From Spirochaetaceae bacterium (lineage in GTDB: Bacteria; Spirochaetota; Spirochaetia; SZUA-6; Fen-1364), in NCBI GenBank assembly GCA_003170115.1, contig PMZS01000102.1:484-8679 (forward strand): a stretch of DNA of 8,196 nt, in the 5' to 3' direction. Both the position numbers and the translations under genes were made by a program. The notes under the pieces were generated by a model, which had not been told where the DNA came from, made no database searches, and saw only the letters and a program-made list of their open reading frames with translations. This document shows positions 6,279 to 8,196 of this stretch, piece after piece; position 1 is the first letter of the stretch, and each line of letters starts with the position of its first letter.

Positions 6279-6886
6279 TACAGCCGCGTCTGGCCGTTAT
6301 TGTTGGCGGTCACGGTGAATGTGAAGCGGTGCCAATTCTGATCCGTCGGATTGCATCTGAAATGGATGCGTCACTCTCCCCTGCAATTCTCCCTCCATTT
6401 CGGGCTCATGAGGACAAGTTGAGAAAGGAAGCCGAACTCGAGCGATACGTGGAGCTGGCAGCGAGAAAGTTGGATGGCAAAGGTGGCATTCTCATCTTGA
6501 TCGATTGTGACTGGAATGACAGCTGCCCGAAATATGACGGTCCCGCCCTCCTGAGCAGAGCCCGCGCGTGTCGACCGGATATGAAGGTGACCGTCGTGCT
6601 CGCGCACCGTGAGTTCGAAGCCTGGTTCATTGCCGCCTCACGGTCGATCAGCGGAAAACGGGGTCTTCGCGCGGATCTTGAGATTATCGATGATCCAGAG
6701 CGTGTTCGCGGGGCCAAAGAATGGCTTCGAAATCGGATGCCGCCAGGCCGACCGTATACCGAAACCGAGGATCAGCCGGCACTGACGCAGGAGTTCGACA
6801 TGAAGGAGGCGCTGCGTGCCCCTTCTTTCGACAAGTGTTACCGCGAAATCAGGTGGCTGCTATCGGTGTCGTCAGTGGAGAATTAG
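6275..6886 (+). CDS. DUF4276 family protein, Toprim-like, partner of the ATPase
   Basis: A 203-residue protein recognisable as DUF4276 from three blocks. The N-terminal one is VGGHGECEAVPILIRRI (10-26), the middle one ILILIDCDWND (72-82, with Asp77 and Asp79), and the third AHREFEAWFIA (110-120, with Glu113 and Glu115). The C-terminal part ends in a DQPALTQEFD and APSFDKCYREI pattern typical of the family. A hydrophobic strand with an acidic turn, followed later by a strand ending in DxD, is the layout of a Toprim fold, which uses Glu and Asp to bind Mg2+ for DNA or RNA cleavage. This suggests the nuclease half of an ATPase-nuclease pair, as OLD-type enzymes have in one chain. The first conserved Toprim Glu (usually VEG) appears as Gly11 here, so activity is uncertain. 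It overlaps the ATPase gene by 4 nt and ends 3 nt before the helicase gene. The DUF4276 call is firm; the nuclease role is inferred. Confidence 0.82.
   Translation: MIQPRLAVIVGGHGECEAVPILIRRIASEMDASLSPAILPPFRAHEDKLRKEAELERYVELAARKLDGKGGILILIDCDWNDSCPKYDGPALLSRARACRPDMKVTVVLAHREFEAWFIAASRSISGKRGLRADLEIIDDPERVRGAKEWLRNRMPPGRPYTETEDQPALTQEFDMKEALRAPSFDKCYREIRWLLSVSSVEN
6877..6880 (+). promoter_or_regulatory. Ribosome binding site of the helicase/restriction gene
   Basis: GGAG within GTGGAG lies 9 nt before the ATG at 6890, at the end of the DUF4276 gene. It supports that ATG as the start of the last gene. Confidence 0.5.
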
Positions 6887-6889
6887 CAC

Positions 6890-8196
6890 ATGTCTGAAGA
6901 TCCAGTCCTCATCCAACCGGTTGAGAGCCCCGTCATCTGCAAACCATACGAAGAACCTGCTGAGTTCTGGGACTTCGATCGGGAGACAGGACACGCATCC
7001 CGGCAGCCGGGCCGAAGACCCGCATCATACTGGTACAAATTGAGCGACGACGAGCTGCGTCAACGCAAGCTTCCTCTTCATTTCAAGGATACGCGAGGGG
7101 ACGAGATACGACTCGAACTGGAGGAAGGACGAAAAGATCTCGTCCTTGTCAACAAGCTTCGCAAGGACATAAAACGGTGGCGGACTTCCGGATGGGAGGG
7201 AGCCACCAATGTCACCAAGGACCTGCTTCGGCATTGGTCGCGCAAGGACAGACCGCGCAGATTCTTTTTCTGCCAGCTTGAAGCCGCGGAAACAGTCATA
7301 TTTCTGAACGAAATCCGCGCGTTGCGAAAGGACGGCAGTCGCGGCAAGCCGAGGTGGAATCCTGAGTTTTCCGATTCCGAGTTTGAAAATCTTTTGGACC
7401 ATCCGGTCGATCCCGATGCCCCGCCCCTTGCGCGGATGTGCTGCAAGATGGCCACCGGAAGCGGAAAAACAGTGGTGATGGCCATGCTCGTGACATGGGC
7501 GTTCTGCAACCGCGCACGGGTTCCCAGCGATTGGCGCTTCCCTCACGCGGCCCTCATCTGTTGCCCCAACCTGACCATCAAAGAGCGGCTTCAGGTGCTT
7601 CGCACCGACGGCAGGAGCGAGGACTACTACACGCAGTTCGATCTCGTGCCTCCCCAATACCGCGATCTACTTCGCACAGGGCAGGTGCTCGTGACCAACT
7701 GGCACTTGTTCGCGCCTGAATCTGAGCATTCCGAAGGCGGGAAAAGCTACACAGTCGTTCAAAAAGGCGAGGAGACCGACGAGGCGTTCGCCCGCAAACG
7801 ACTGGGCGGGCTCTTTGAGCGCGGACCCATCATGGTATTCAACGACGAAGGCCATCATGCATATCGCCCCGCTCCGATCTCGGAGGCGGAAGCGAAAAAG
7901 ACGGATGCCGAGGCGCGCAAAGAGCGGGAGGAGGCGACACTCTGGGTTCAGGGCCTCGATCGCATCAAGAAGGCTTGCGGCATCTCCTTCTGCATCGACA
8001 TGTCCGCCACCCCGTTCTATTTAAAGGGAAGCGGCTACCCCGAAGGAGAGCCGTTTCCGTGGATCGTGAGCGATTTCGGGCTTGTGGACGCCATTGAGAG
8101 CGGCATCACAAAGATCCCGCGCCTGCCCGTAAGCGACAATACGGGAAAACCTGACCCGAAATACTTTCGTCTTTGGAAGAATATCACGAAGGATCT
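6890..8196 (+). CDS. Type III Res-like DExH helicase/restriction subunit, 3'-truncated
   Basis: The first 435 residues of a large protein still open at the right edge. The frame runs without a stop from MSEDPVLIQP. About 185 residues rich in Arg, Trp and charged groups precede the helicase core, including FFFCQLEAAETVIFL (a Q-motif-like approach). Walker A is MATGSGKT at 187-194. Motif Ia-like CCPNLTIKERL follows, then TNWHLF. The DExH box is DEGHH at 319-323, and motif III is SATP at 372-375. This order matches type III restriction Res subunits and their relatives, which translocate on DNA by ATP hydrolysis and cut through a C-terminal nuclease domain; that domain lies beyond the window. I associate this sequence type with the long Res-like proteins found beside AAA ATPase and DUF4276 genes. 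A charged, helix-forming insert (332-349) follows the DExH box. The start is set by an ATG 3 nt after the previous stop with GGAG upstream. An alternative is a helicase-only defence protein. Confidence 0.85.
   Translation, partial: MSEDPVLIQPVESPVICKPYEEPAEFWDFDRETGHASRQPGRRPASYWYKLSDDELRQRKLPLHFKDTRGDEIRLELEEGRKDLVLVNKLRKDIKRWRTSGWEGATNVTKDLLRHWSRKDRPRRFFFCQLEAAETVIFLNEIRALRKDGSRGKPRWNPEFSDSEFENLLDHPVDPDAPPLARMCCKMATGSGKTVVMAMLVTWAFCNRARVPSDWRFPHAALICCPNLTIKERLQVLRTDGRSEDYYTQFDLVPPQYRDLLRTGQVLVTNWHLFAPESEHSEGGKSYTVVQKGEETDEAFARKRLGGLFERGPIMVFNDEGHHAYRPAPISEAEAKKTDAEARKEREEATLWVQGLDRIKKACGISFCIDMSATPFYLKGSGYPEGEPFPWIVSDFGLVDAIESGITKIPRLPVSDNTGKPDPKYFRLWKNITKD

Larger units (their letters stand above)
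1982..8196 (+). other. Four-gene restriction/defence operon (type III-like R-M plus ATPase and DUF4276)
   Basis: Four co-directional genes with almost no space between them: methyltransferase, AAA ATPase (8-nt overlap), DUF4276 protein (4-nt ATGA overlap) and helicase/restriction subunit (3-nt gap, open at the right edge). The outer pair looks like modification and restriction subunits of a type III-like system. The inner pair resembles ATPase plus Toprim-like nuclease modules that act alone in other defence systems. The packing implies translational coupling and joint function. No promoter-sized gap exists inside, so one transcript from the 1837-1981 junction is the simplest reading. The nuclease domain of the last gene and anything further downstream are not visible. 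Confidence 0.8.

Noticed and set aside
1982..8196. Assignment of the operon to BREX or DISARM
   Set aside because: No PglZ, BrxC, BrxL or DrmA/DrmB/DrmC-like gene is visible. The methyltransferase is of the beta (Mod-like) class and the helicase is Res-like.
1..8196. CRISPR array, tRNA, insertion sequence or retron in the window
   Set aside because: No spaced direct repeats, no tRNA-like cloverleaf, no transposase or reverse transcriptase motifs were found in any frame; nearly all sequence is accounted for by the six genes.

Overview
The window comes from a GC-rich bacterium, probably one with an anaerobic-type respiratory metabolism. The left end is roughly two-thirds G+C by eye. It holds two subunits of a complex I / group 4 hydrogenase-like membrane complex of the Ehr (energy-converting hydrogenase-related) type. 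The lineage cannot be fixed from sequence alone; deltaproteobacterial, acidobacterial and similar GC-rich groups would all fit.

Layout, all on the + strand. (1) 3-1037 is the 3' part of a catalytic-type large subunit (HyfG/HycE/NuoD family) in which all four Ni-Fe ligand cysteines are replaced. (2) 1048-1836 is a small subunit (HycG/HyfI/NuoB family) fused to an N-terminal ferredoxin domain, 10 nt downstream and clearly co-transcribed. (3) 1837-1981 is a short intergenic junction holding a candidate promoter and a ribosome binding site. (4) 1982-8196 is a tightly packed, overlapping four-gene defence operon that runs off the right edge. Its genes are a 1028-residue beta-class (type III Mod-like) adenine methyltransferase, a RecF/OLD-like AAA ATPase, a DUF4276 protein that looks Toprim-like, and the N-terminal part of a type III Res-like DExH helicase/restriction subunit.

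How they may work together: the first and last genes of the operon look like the modification and restriction arms of a type III-like restriction-modification system. The middle two form an ATPase plus Toprim-like pair of the kind that elsewhere acts as a stand-alone abortive-infection or nuclease system (OLD, PARIS and AbiL are analogies). Translational coupling (8-nt overlap, 4-nt ATGA overlap, then a 3-nt gap) argues for one functional unit. The most interesting hypothesis is that the ATPase/DUF4276 pair is a built-in accessory or back-up effector of the restriction system.

Other details of note: an AT-rich block in the presumed target-recognition region of the methyltransferase; QxDLF motifs resembling beta-clamp-binding peptides in two of the proteins; a substituted ligand position in the ferredoxin domain; and a Gly where Toprim proteins usually have their first conserved Glu in the DUF4276 protein. 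No RNA genes, CRISPR arrays, insertion sequences or convincing terminators were seen.
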